Shown one piece after another: positions 24,551 through 32,885 of a DNA stretch of 64,000 bases. The stretch spans positions 2,705,001-2,769,000 of the forward strand of contig NZ_CP072597.1 of assembly GCF_018847975.1 (NCBI RefSeq). The letters are read 5' to 3'. The first letter of the stretch is position 1. The number at the start of each line of letters is the position of its first letter. The notes below the pieces were generated by a model, which saw only the letters and a list, made by a program, of their open reading frames with translations, ran no database searches and was not told the origin of the DNA. Made by a program: the position numbers and the translations under genes. This DNA is from Lysobacter sp. K5869. GTDB taxonomy: Bacteria > Pseudomonadota > Gammaproteobacteria > Xanthomonadales > Xanthomonadaceae.

Positions 24551-26320
24551 TCACTGCACCCCGTGCATCCACCGCTTCAACCACGGCGACAGCAACAAGA
24601 ACACCACGCCCGAGCCGATGCCGAGCCAGGTCAGCATCGAGAACAGCTCGCCGTACTTCACCGACGCGACCGCCATGTCGATGGCGCCGCCTTCGGGAAT
24701 CTCCACCGAGGCGATCTTGGCGAACTGCGCCGCCAGCACTTCGGAGAACGCGGTCGACAGCCAGAACGCGCCCATCATCAATCCGACCACCCGCGCCACC
24801 GACAGCTGGGTGACCGCGGACATGCCGATCGGCGACAGGCACATCTCGCCGACTTCGAGCACGAAATAGGCCAGTACCAAGTACCACACGCTGGCCAGTT
24901 CGCCGCCGCCGGAGACCTTGGTCGCGGCGACCAGCGGCAGGAACGACAGGCCGGCCAGGATCAGGCCCAGCGACATCGTCACCGGCTTGCTCGGGTTGCG
25001 TCCGCGCCGCGCCAGCCACGGCCACAGCCACGAGAACAGCGGCGCCAGCACGACGATGAAGAACGCGCCCAGATAGGTCAGCGAACCGGCGGTCTGCGGC
25101 ACCAGCACCACGTCGTGCGCGGTGGCGACGGCGAGACCCAGCACCAGCAGCGCGACCAGCGCCTTGGCCAGGCCGTCGCGGCCGCGGTCGCTGGCCATCA
25201 GCGCGGCGACCATCAGCGGCGGGCTGGCGGCCATCGAGAACAGCGACCACGGCAAGGTCGGCTTGTAGTTCGCGGCGTTCGCCAAGCCGAACATGTCCTT
25301 GGTCATCAGCCGGTCGTTGAAGGTCACCCACGAGCCGTAGGTTTGCTCGTACAGGGTGAAGAAGATCAGCACCGCCAGAATCAACACCACCAGCGCCAGC
25401 ATCTGTTCGCGCTGCGGCTTGGTGCACTGGCGGGCGATGAAGCCGAAGAACCAGACCAGGAACACCGCCAGGGTGGCGAGCATGATCGCCAGCGCCGCGG
25501 TGAAGCTGAGGTCGCCGAGCTTGAGCGTGACCTTGGACGCGAACTGGATCGTGCCCCACAGCACCAGCACGCCGCCGGCGCTGCCGAGATAGATCCAGGC
25601 TTCGCGCGAAAGGCCGCGCACTTTCTCGCGCAGCTTGGACGCGTCCGGCGGCTCGGCGTGGCCGCCCAGATAGCGCTGGCCCCACAGGAACATCGCCAGC
25701 CCCGCGATCATGCCGATGCCGGCGGCGCCGAAGCCGTATTTCCAGCCGTAGGTCTCGCCGAGGAAGGCGCAGATCAGCGCCGAGAACAGCGCGCCGACGT
25801 TGATGCCGGCGTAGAACAAGGTGAAGCCCGAATCGCGGCGCGGATCGTCCTGGGCGTAGAGCTTGCCGACGATGGTGGAGATGTTCGGCTTGAGGAAGCC
25901 GACGCCGGCGATGATCAGCGCCAGCGACAGATAGAACGCCTGCATGGCGGTTTCGTCGCGCACCACTTTGCCGTTCACCATCTGCGCCGCGTGGCCTTCG
26001 TAGGCCATGCCCAGATGCCCGAGCACCAGCAGCGCGCCGCCGAGCACCACCGCCTTGCGCATGCCCAGGTATCGGTCGGCGAGCAGGCCGCCGATCACCG
26101 GCACCGCGTAGACCAAGCCGCCGTACGCGCCGATCAAGTCGTAGCCGGCGTCGTCGCCGAACAAGTGGTACTTCAGCAGATACAGCAGCAGCAACGCCTT
26201 CATGCCGTAGAAGGAGAAGCGCTCCCACATCTCGGTGAAGAAGCACACGTACAGGCCCTTGGGATGGCCGAGGAAGTCGTCGTCGCGCGGCGACGGCGTG
26301 GCGGGACTGGCTGCGGGCAC
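24551..26320 (-). CDS. POT-family (MFS) proton-dependent oligopeptide transporter
   Basis: 589 residues with a probable GTG start at 26320 (VPAASPATPSPRDDDFLGHPKG). The frame is open further upstream, but that part is Arg/Pro-rich and unlike protein. The POT signature is clear: YVCFFTEMWERFSFYGMKALLLLYLL (ExxERFxYYG type), then GGLLADRYLGMRKAVVLGG, GVGFLKPNISTIVGKLY and SGFTLFYAGINVGALFSAL. About 14 membrane spans are seen. It imports di- and tripeptides with protons across the inner membrane. It is divergent from the OPT transporter gene and beside two S9 peptidase genes, so these likely form a peptide-scavenging module. The start codon is the least certain point. Confidence 0.92.
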   Translation of the reverse strand: MPAASPATPSPRDDDFLGHPKGLYVCFFTEMWERFSFYGMKALLLLYLLKYHLFGDDAGYDLIGAYGGLVYAVPVIGGLLADRYLGMRKAVVLGGALLVLGHLGMAYEGHAAQMVNGKVVRDETAMQAFYLSLALIIAGVGFLKPNISTIVGKLYAQDDPRRDSGFTLFYAGINVGALFSALICAFLGETYGWKYGFGAAGIGMIAGLAMFLWGQRYLGGHAEPPDASKLREKVRGLSREAWIYLGSAGGVLVLWGTIQFASKVTLKLGDLSFTAALAIMLATLAVFLVWFFGFIARQCTKPQREQMLALVVLILAVLIFFTLYEQTYGSWVTFNDRLMTKDMFGLANAANYKPTLPWSLFSMAASPPLMVAALMASDRGRDGLAKALVALLVLGLAVATAHDVVLVPQTAGSLTYLGAFFIVVLAPLFSWLWPWLARRGRNPSKPVTMSLGLILAGLSFLPLVAATKVSGGGELASVWYLVLAYFVLEVGEMCLSPIGMSAVTQLSVARVVGLMMGAFWLSTAFSEVLAAQFAKIASVEIPEGGAIDMAVASVKYGELFSMLTWLGIGSGVVFLLLSPWLKRWMHGVQ

Positions 26321-26729
26321 TAGCGGATTCCGGTCGGCGTGGAGCGGGGGAGGGCGGAGTATAGGGCGCGGCGCGCGCGGCCGGCGTCGGCGGTTTTTTC
26401 GGCGGATGGGGCCTCGGCGCGAACCCCGGCGCCTCGTTCCGCCCGGGCGCGGCCGGCGCGAAGTCGGGCCGCGGCGCACGAAAACGGCACAGGCGCCACC
26501 CGCCTCGCCGGCGCTTTTCTCGCTCTAATCCGGGAAATCCCGCCCATTCATGCAATTCCGCGGGCTTTTGCCCAATCCCGCTTTTTGCCGCACTGCACTT
26601 TTACACGCGGGCGCGGCGGATGCGATCATCGGCGGATTGCGTCGCCGCCGCGCCTTCCCGATCGGGTCGGGCCGGCGCCGCGCCCGCATACGCCGCCGCA
26701 CCGCCCGACCACCCGCGATGGAGACGCCG

Positions 26730-28700
26730 ATGGCCTCACCCGCCAAGCAGCCCCAATTGACCTTCCGCGCCGTCCTGCTCTCCGTGTTCCTCGCGGTGAT
26801 CCTGGCCGCCGCCAACGCTTACCTGGGCCTGTTCGCCGGCCTGACCATCGCCACCGCGATCCCGGCCGCGGTGATCTCCATGGCCGTGCTGCGCCTGCTC
26901 GGCGGCGGCACGATCCTGGAGAACAACATCGTCCAGACCGGCGCCTCGGCCGGCTCGTCCATCGCCGCGGGCGTGATCTTCACGATCCCGGCGCTGGTGA
27001 TCCTGGGCTATTGGCAAGACTTCCGTTACTCGTGGGTGCTGGCCATCGCCGGCCTCGGCGGCCTGCTCGGCGTGCTGTTCTCGGTGCCGCTGCGCCGTTC
27101 GATGATCGTCGAAGACCCGCTGCCCTTCCCCGAAGGCAAGGCCGCGGCCGAAGTGCTCAAGGCCGGCGAGAACCCGGGCCCGGGCATGAAGATCCTCGGT
27201 CTGGCCGGCGGCATCGGCGCGCTGCTCAAGCTCGCCGCCGAAAGCGGCATGAAGCTGATCCCGGACAACGCGGTGATCTCCGGCTTCATGGGCAAGTACC
27301 TGGGCTACATGGGCACCAACCTGTCGCCGGCGCTGATCGGCGTGGGCTACATCGTCGGCCTCAACGTCGGCATCGTGGTGGTGTCGGGTTCGATCCTGTC
27401 GTGGCAGTTCGCGATTCCGATCTACCACACCTTCTTCCTCGACTCCGATCCGGTGCTGGCGGCGAAGATCGCCGGCGCGGGCGCGGCCGACATCGGCGGC
27501 GCGATCTGGTCGGCCAAGGTGCGCTACCTCGGCGTCGGCACCATGCTGATCGGCGGCGTGTGGACTTTGTTCTCGCTGCGCAAGTCGTTGCTGTCGGGCG
27601 TCAAGAGCGGTCTGGCCGCGGCGCGCAAGAGCGCGGCGGTCGGCGAAGTCGCCGACACCGATCGCGACCTGCCGATGAAGTGGATGCTGGTCGCCCTGGT
27701 CGGCTTCGTGCTGCCGCTGCTGCTGCTGTACCAGGCCATCGTCGGCAACTGGTTCGTCAGCGTGCCGATGACCATCATCATGATCGTCGCCGGCTTCCTG
27801 TTCGTGTCGGTGTCGGCGTATCTGGCCGGCCTGATCGGTTCGTCCAACAACCCGGTCTCGGGCATCACCATCTCCACCATCCTGTTCGCCTCGGCGGTGC
27901 TGGTGCTGATGCTGGGCCGCGACTCGCCCATCGGCGCGGTCGCGGCGATCATGATCGGTGCGGTGGTGTGCTGCGCGGCTGCGGTCGGCGGCGACAACCT
28001 GCAAGACCTCAAGGCCGGCTACATCGTCGGCGCGACGCCGTGGAAGCAGCAGCTGATGCTCGGCATCGGCGCGTTCTCCTGCGCGCTGATCATGGCGCCG
28101 GTGCTGAACCTGCTCGCCGCCGCCTACGGCATCGGCGCGCCGACGCCGGAGCATCCGAACTCGCTGGCCGCGCCGCAGGCGACGCTGATGGCCTCGGTGG
28201 CCAAGGGCCTGTTCGGCGGCGAACTGCCGTGGACGATGATCGGCATCGGCGCCGGCATCGGCGCGATCATCATCGCCTTCGACGAGTGGCTGAAGTCGCG
28301 CAACGCCAAGTTCCGCGTGCCGGTGCTGGCCGCGGCGATCGGCATCTACCTGCCGCTGGAGCTGATGGTGCCGATCTTCCTCGGCGGCCTGCTCTCGCAC
28401 ATCGTCGGCCGCCGCCGCGGCCTGACCGCGAACAGCACCGAAGAGGAACACGACCGCGTGCACCGTCCGGGCACCCTGTTCGCCGCCGGCCTGATCACCG
28501 GCGAGGCGCTGATGGGCATCGCCATCGCGTTCCCGATCGTGATCACCAGCAACCGCAACGTGCTGGCGCTGCCGGAGAAGTTCCACTTCGGCCCGCTGGT
28601 CGGTCTGGCGGTGTTGGCGGCGGTGGTCTGGCTGTTCTACCGCAGCAGCAAGAACGCCGCGATGTCGCCGGCCACGGCCGACGAGAACCCGCACCAGTAA
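26730..28700 (+). CDS. OPT-family oligopeptide transporter
   Basis: 656 residues from ATG 26730 (MASPAKQPQLTFRAVLLSVFLA), with GGAG six bases upstream inside an earlier in-frame ATG at 26718. About 16 hydrophobic spans are seen. Family blocks include NAYLGLFAGLTIATAIPAAVISMAVL, ENNIVQTGASAGSSIAAGVIFTIPALVILG and GSSNNPVSGITISTILFASAVL, which match the bacterial OPT group. It should be an inner-membrane importer of small peptides or metal-chelating peptides. It is divergent from the POT gene (410 bases apart) and 124 bases before the second S9 peptidase. Confidence 0.92.
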   Translation: MASPAKQPQLTFRAVLLSVFLAVILAAANAYLGLFAGLTIATAIPAAVISMAVLRLLGGGTILENNIVQTGASAGSSIAAGVIFTIPALVILGYWQDFRYSWVLAIAGLGGLLGVLFSVPLRRSMIVEDPLPFPEGKAAAEVLKAGENPGPGMKILGLAGGIGALLKLAAESGMKLIPDNAVISGFMGKYLGYMGTNLSPALIGVGYIVGLNVGIVVVSGSILSWQFAIPIYHTFFLDSDPVLAAKIAGAGAADIGGAIWSAKVRYLGVGTMLIGGVWTLFSLRKSLLSGVKSGLAAARKSAAVGEVADTDRDLPMKWMLVALVGFVLPLLLLYQAIVGNWFVSVPMTIIMIVAGFLFVSVSAYLAGLIGSSNNPVSGITISTILFASAVLVLMLGRDSPIGAVAAIMIGAVVCCAAAVGGDNLQDLKAGYIVGATPWKQQLMLGIGAFSCALIMAPVLNLLAAAYGIGAPTPEHPNSLAAPQATLMASVAKGLFGGELPWTMIGIGAGIGAIIIAFDEWLKSRNAKFRVPVLAAAIGIYLPLELMVPIFLGGLLSHIVGRRRGLTANSTEEEHDRVHRPGTLFAAGLITGEALMGIAIAFPIVITSNRNVLALPEKFHFGPLVGLAVLAAVVWLFYRSSKNAAMSPATADENPHQ

Positions 28701-28706
28701 GCGTCC

Positions 28707-28744
28707 CGCGACGGCCCGGCAGCGATGCCGGGCCGTCGCGTTTT
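28707..28744 (+). terminator. Intrinsic terminator after the OPT gene
   Basis: A 15-base GC-rich stem (28707-28721 with 28726-28740) closes on a GCGA tetraloop and is followed by TTTT. It starts six bases after the OPT stop codon, so the OPT and the next S9 peptidase are largely separate transcription units. Confidence 0.9.
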
Positions 28745-28824
28745 CCGCACCGCCCACATCCGCCGGCCGCGCGCTGCGCCGCCGCTCTCCGCATCGTTCA
28801 CCGCTCACCGTTCAGAGGTTCGCC

Positions 28825-30906
28825 ATGACGCCACGCCACGCACTCCTGCCGTTGGCCCTGTCGCTGGCCTGCGCATCCGCGCCGGCTTTCTCGCTCACGC
28901 CGCCCGCGCCGCAAGGCCTGCAGATCCGCGATCTGGCGAGCATGGACCGCTATTCCTCGCCGACGCTCTCGGCCGACGGCCGCCAGCTGGTGTTCGCCAA
29001 GCGCACGGTCGATTTCGCCGCCAACAAGTCCGCCACCTCGCTGTGGATCGAAGACCTGTTCGCGCGCGATGCCGCGCCGCCCAAGCGCCTGACGCCGGAC
29101 GGCTGGAGCGTCAACTCGCCGGCGTTTTCGCCCGACGGCAAGACCGTCTACTTCCTCAGCAGCAAGGGCGGCAGCTCGCAGCTGTACTCGCTGCCGCTGA
29201 GCGGCGGCGCGCCGAAGCAGCTGACCGCGTTCGACGGCGACGTCGGCGGCTTCCAGATTTCGCCCGACGGCAAGCGCGTGGCGTTCAACGCCGAAGCCTA
29301 TGCCGAGTGCGCGGCCGATCTGGCCTGCAGCAAGAAGAAGCTCGACGCGGCCGAGAAGAGCAAGGCCTCGGGCAAGGTGTTCGACCGCATGTTCATCCGT
29401 CACTGGGACGCGTGGAACGACGGCCGCTTGAACCGTTTGTTCGTGACCGACCTGCCGGCCGCGGGCAAGACCGCTTCCACCGCGAAGCTCGTCAGCGGCG
29501 AAGTGATCGGCGACGTGCCCTCGCGTCCGTTCGGCGACAGCAGCGAATACACCTGGTCGCCCGACGGCCGGTCGCTGGTGTTCAGCGCGCGCAAGGCCGA
29601 CGCCAAGGAACCGTGGTCGACCAACTTCGATCTGTATCTGGTGAGCGCCGACGGCGGCGCGGCCAAGAACCTGACCGCGGCCAACCCGGCCTGGGACACC
29701 GGCGCGACCTTCAGCGCCGACGGCAAGACCCTGTACTACCGCGCGATGAAGCGTCCGGGCTTCGAGGCCGACCGCTACGCGCTGATGGAACTGGATCTGG
29801 CCAGCGGCAAGGCGCGCGAGATCGCGCCGCAGTGGGACCGTTCGGCCTCGAACATCGTGCTGTCGGCCGACGGCAAGACCATCTACACCACCACCGAAGA
29901 CCTCGGCCAGCAGCCGCTGTTCGGCGTCGACATCGCCAGCGGCAAGGCCACGCGCCTGATCGGCGACGGCACGGTGAACTCGCCGACGCTCGCCGGCAAG
30001 ACCTTCGCCTTCACCCGCAACTCGCTCAAGAGCGGCGACCAGATCTTCGTCGGCGGCCTCGACGGCGCGCCGGAGCGCGCGATCACTCCGAGCGCATCGG
30101 AGATCCTGGGCAACACCCGGTTCGGCGATTTCGAGCAGTTCGAGTTCAAGGGCTGGAACGGCGACAGCGTCTACGGCTACGTGGTCAAGCCGTGGAACTA
30201 TCAGGAAGGCAAGAAGTATCCGGTCGCGTTCCTGATCCACGGCGGCCCGCAGGGCAGCTTCGGCAACGGCTGGAGCTACCGCTGGAATCCGCAGACCTAC
30301 GCCGGCCAGGGCTACGCGGTGGTGATGATCGATTTCCACGGCTCCACCGGCTACGGCCAGGCCTTCACCGACGCGATCAGCCAGCACTGGGGCGACCGCC
30401 CGCTGGAAGACCTGCAGATGGGCTGGGCCGCGGCGCAGAAGAAGTACGCCTTCCTCGACGGCGACAAGGCCTGCGCGCTGGGCGCGTCCTACGGCGGCTT
30501 CATGGTCAACTGGATCGCCGGCAACTGGAACCAGCCGTGGAAGTGTCTGGTCAGCCACGACGGCGTGTTCGACCAGCGCATGATGGGTTACGCCACCGAA
30601 GAGCTGTGGTTCACCGAGTGGGAGCAGGGCGGCACGCCGTTCGAGAAGCCGGCGAACTACGAGAAGTACAACCCGGTCAACCACGTCAAGGATTGGAAGG
30701 TGCCGATGCTGGTGATCCACGGCCAGCAGGACTTCCGCATCCCGGTGGAGCAGGGCATCGGCGTGTTCACCGCGCTGCAGCGCCAGGGGATCGAGTCCAA
30801 GTTCCTGTACTTCCCGGACGAGAACCACTGGGTGCTCAAGCCGCAGAACAGCGTGCTGTGGCACGACACGGTCAACGGCTGGTTGAAGCAGCACATCGGT
30901 CAGTAA
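28825..30906 (+). CDS. Secreted S9-family peptidase (dipeptidyl-peptidase 5-like)
   Basis: 693 residues from ATG 28825. The signal peptide MTPRHALLPLALSLACASAPAFS precedes a WD40-like TolB-type propeller (SSPTLSADGRQLVFAKR, NSPAFSPDGKTVYFLSS, TWSPDGRSLVFSARK). The peptidase domain has FLIHGGPQGSFGNGWSYRWN, HGSTGYGQAFTDAISQHWG, the nucleophile GASYGGFMVNW, the acid in HGQQDFRIP and the base in DENHWVLKP. QQDFRIP and the GYATEELWFTEWE segment fit the S9C/dipeptidyl-peptidase 5 group, which releases dipeptides that a POT or OPT carrier could import. A strong terminator follows. Confidence 0.93.
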   Translation: MTPRHALLPLALSLACASAPAFSLTPPAPQGLQIRDLASMDRYSSPTLSADGRQLVFAKRTVDFAANKSATSLWIEDLFARDAAPPKRLTPDGWSVNSPAFSPDGKTVYFLSSKGGSSQLYSLPLSGGAPKQLTAFDGDVGGFQISPDGKRVAFNAEAYAECAADLACSKKKLDAAEKSKASGKVFDRMFIRHWDAWNDGRLNRLFVTDLPAAGKTASTAKLVSGEVIGDVPSRPFGDSSEYTWSPDGRSLVFSARKADAKEPWSTNFDLYLVSADGGAAKNLTAANPAWDTGATFSADGKTLYYRAMKRPGFEADRYALMELDLASGKAREIAPQWDRSASNIVLSADGKTIYTTTEDLGQQPLFGVDIASGKATRLIGDGTVNSPTLAGKTFAFTRNSLKSGDQIFVGGLDGAPERAITPSASEILGNTRFGDFEQFEFKGWNGDSVYGYVVKPWNYQEGKKYPVAFLIHGGPQGSFGNGWSYRWNPQTYAGQGYAVVMIDFHGSTGYGQAFTDAISQHWGDRPLEDLQMGWAAAQKKYAFLDGDKACALGASYGGFMVNWIAGNWNQPWKCLVSHDGVFDQRMMGYATEELWFTEWEQGGTPFEKPANYEKYNPVNHVKDWKVPMLVIHGQQDFRIPVEQGIGVFTALQRQGIESKFLYFPDENHWVLKPQNSVLWHDTVNGWLKQHIGQ

Positions 30907-30924
30907 GCGCTTAGCGCGGATCGA

Positions 30925-30958
30925 ACGAAGGCCGCCTCCGGGCGGCCTTCGTGTTTTT
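30925..30958 (+). terminator. Intrinsic terminator after the second S9 peptidase
   Basis: The 12-base stem ACGAAGGCCGCC / GGCGGCCTTCGT closes on TCCG and is followed by GTTTTTG. It starts 18 bases after the stop codon at 30906. Confidence 0.92.
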
Positions 30959-30993
30959 GTTTGTATCCGATCGCGGCGTCGGTCCGTATCCGG

Positions 30994-31080
30994 CTGTAGG
31001 AGCTGCGCGAGCTGCGACCGCGACATCGCAGCTACGACGCAAGCGCGGTTTCGCGGTCGCAGCTCGCGCAGCTCCTACAG
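30994..31080. repeat. REPIN-like element (full, 87 bp)
   Basis: Perfect 30-base inverted arms (30994-31023 and 31051-31080, beginning CTGTAGGAGCTGCGCGAGC) flank a 27-base centre. The centre is almost identical to that of the copy at 32480-32566, so the whole 87-base unit, not just the arms, has been duplicated. Confidence 0.9.
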
Positions 31081-31212
31081 GCAGCTTCGGCCGATATCGC
31101 CGACAGCTTGGCGACAGCCGCCACCTGAACTCGCGCCCCGGCACCACCGGCCCTTGCCCACCCGCGCCGATCCGAAGTAAAAGCGGAGTCGCCTAAGCTC
31201 AGGGGAACCCGC

Positions 31213-32472
31213 ATGCCCGACACCGCCCGCACGGCGCTCATCAGCAACGACATCGTCGTCCTCGGCCTGATCGCCGCCACCCTCGGCGTGGTGTTCTGGA
31301 CCTCCTCGCAGCAGACCGGCTTCTGGAAGAAGTTCTACACCTTCGTCCCGGCGCTGCTGCTGTGCTACTTCATCCCCGGCATCTACAACACCGTCGGCCT
31401 GGTCGACGGCGAGAACACCAAGCTCTACAACCCGGTCGCCAGCCGCGTGCTGCTGCCGGCGGCGCTGGTGCTGCTGACGCTGACCATCGACCTCAAGGGC
31501 GTGCTCAAGCTCGGCCCCAAGCTGCTGATCATGTACGCGGTGTCGTCGCTGAGCGTGGCCTTCGGCGCCATCGTCGCCTTCGTGGTCATGCGCGCGCTGC
31601 ATCCGGAGACGGTGGCCGGCGACACCTGGGGCGGCATGGCCGCGCTGGCCGGCAGTTGGATCGGCGGCGGCGCCAACATGCTGGCGATGAAAGAGATCTT
31701 CAAAGTCGACGCGACCACATTCGGCCAGTTCGCCGTGGTCGATGTCGGCGTGGGCTATGTGTGGATGGCGGTGCTGATCTTCCTCGCCAGCCGCGCGCAA
31801 GCCATCGACGCGCGCAGCGGCGCCGATACCCGCGGTATCGAGGAACTCAAGCGCCGGATCGAGGATTTCCGCGCCCAGCACGAACGCGTGCCGACGCTGA
31901 GCGATCTGGCGATGATCGTCGGCATCGCCTTCGGCGTGGTCGGGCTCGCGCACGCAGTGGCCGGCCCGCTGTCGGCGTGGTTCGGCGCCAACGTGTCGTG
32001 GGCGCGCACGGTGAGCCTGCACGAGCCGTTCTTCTGGGTGGTCGCGGTATCGACCTTCGCCGGCCTGGCGCTGAGCTTCACCCGCGCGCGCGAGCTCGAA
32101 GGCGCGGGCGCGTCGAAGATCGGCAGCCTGCTGCTGTACTTCCTGATCGCCTGCATCGGCTTGCAGATGAACATTCTGGCGCTGCTCGACAAGCCGTGGC
32201 TGTTCGCGCTCGGCTTGCTGTGGATCGTGGTGCACATCGCGATCCTGTGGGGCGTCGGGCGTTTGCTGCGGGTGCCGCTGTTCTATTTCGCCATCGGCTC
32301 GCAGAGCAACATCGGCGGGCCGGCCTCGGCGCCGGTGGTGGCGTCGGCGTTCCATCCCTCGCTGGCGCCGGTGGGGGCGCTGCTCGGGACGCTCGGGTAT
32401 GCGACGGGGACGGGGTTGGCGTATCTGGTCGGGATCACCTTGCGTTCGCTCGCAGGCGCGTCGCCGGCCTGA
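31213..32472 (+). CDS. DUF819-family membrane protein (putative transporter)
   Basis: 419 residues from ATG 31213, preceded by AGGGGA. It has about eleven membrane spans with the DUF819 blocks FVPALLLCYFIPGIYNT, LLPAALVLLTLTIDLKGV, GGMAALAGSWIGGGANMLAMKE and AIGSQSNIGGPASAPVVASAFHPSLAPVG. The two Gly-rich loops resemble the substrate sites of anion/cation symporter-type folds. The substrate is not known; by location it belongs with the peptide and carbon uptake genes around it. A soluble charged loop is seen near residues 190-230. Confidence 0.85.
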   Translation: MPDTARTALISNDIVVLGLIAATLGVVFWTSSQQTGFWKKFYTFVPALLLCYFIPGIYNTVGLVDGENTKLYNPVASRVLLPAALVLLTLTIDLKGVLKLGPKLLIMYAVSSLSVAFGAIVAFVVMRALHPETVAGDTWGGMAALAGSWIGGGANMLAMKEIFKVDATTFGQFAVVDVGVGYVWMAVLIFLASRAQAIDARSGADTRGIEELKRRIEDFRAQHERVPTLSDLAMIVGIAFGVVGLAHAVAGPLSAWFGANVSWARTVSLHEPFFWVVAVSTFAGLALSFTRARELEGAGASKIGSLLLYFLIACIGLQMNILALLDKPWLFALGLLWIVVHIAILWGVGRLLRVPLFYFAIGSQSNIGGPASAPVVASAFHPSLAPVGALLGTLGYATGTGLAYLVGITLRSLAGASPA

Positions 32473-32479
32473 AGTGCGA

Positions 32480-32566
32480 CTGTAGGAGCTGCGCGAGCTG
32501 CGACCGCGATATCGCAGATACGACGCAAGCGCGGTTTCGCGGTCGCGGCTCGCGCCGCTCCTACAG
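32480..32566. repeat. REPIN-like element (full, 87 bp)
   Basis: Arms at 32480-32509 and 32537-32566, with a 27-base centre that differs from the copy at 30994-31080 at only two positions. The element starts eight bases after the stop codon of the DUF819 gene. Confidence 0.9.
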
Positions 32567-32613
32567 GTAGATCGCGCGGCAACGTCGGGTCTGGCGGCAG
32601 CGAACCCGCCTAC

Positions 32614-32643
32614 GAAAAAGGCCGCCAACCGGCGGCCTTTTTC
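32614..32643. terminator. Bidirectional intrinsic terminator
   Basis: A perfect 13-base stem GAAAAAGGCCGCC / GGCGGCCTTTTTC with loop AACC. It lies between the convergent DUF819 and ybdD genes and should stop transcription from both sides. Confidence 0.92.
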
Positions 32644-32663
32644 TTTCTCGCGCGCTCAACGCC

Positions 32664-32885
32664 TCAACAGCAGCCGATCCGCCCACCGCCGTAACGCGCT
32701 TCCTGGCGCTGGCGGAAGAACGTCGCGTAATCCGGAATCGGCCGCTCGGGATGCTTCTCCATCAGATGCCGGACATAGTTGTCGTAATCCGGCACCCCGC
32801 AGCACAGCCGCGCGGTCTGCACGATGCGCCGCCAGGCGCGGCGGAAGGATTGGTATTGGCCGACCGGAACCAGCGCGGTGCCCAT
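32664..32885 (-). CDS. ybdD: YbdD/YjiX-family small protein
   Basis: 73 residues from ATG 32885, which overlaps the cstA stop (TGATG). The sequence RRIVQTARLCCGVPDYDNYVRHLMEKHPERPIPDYATFFRQRQEARYGGG is the full family signature. In enterobacteria the small protein encoded after cstA or btsT works with that carrier in pyruvate uptake. The coupling here supports the same partnership. It has two adjacent Cys in the CCGVPDY motif and two more at the C-terminus. Confidence 0.92.
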   Translation of the reverse strand: MGTALVPVGQYQSFRRAWRRIVQTARLCCGVPDYDNYVRHLMEKHPERPIPDYATFFRQRQEARYGGGRIGCC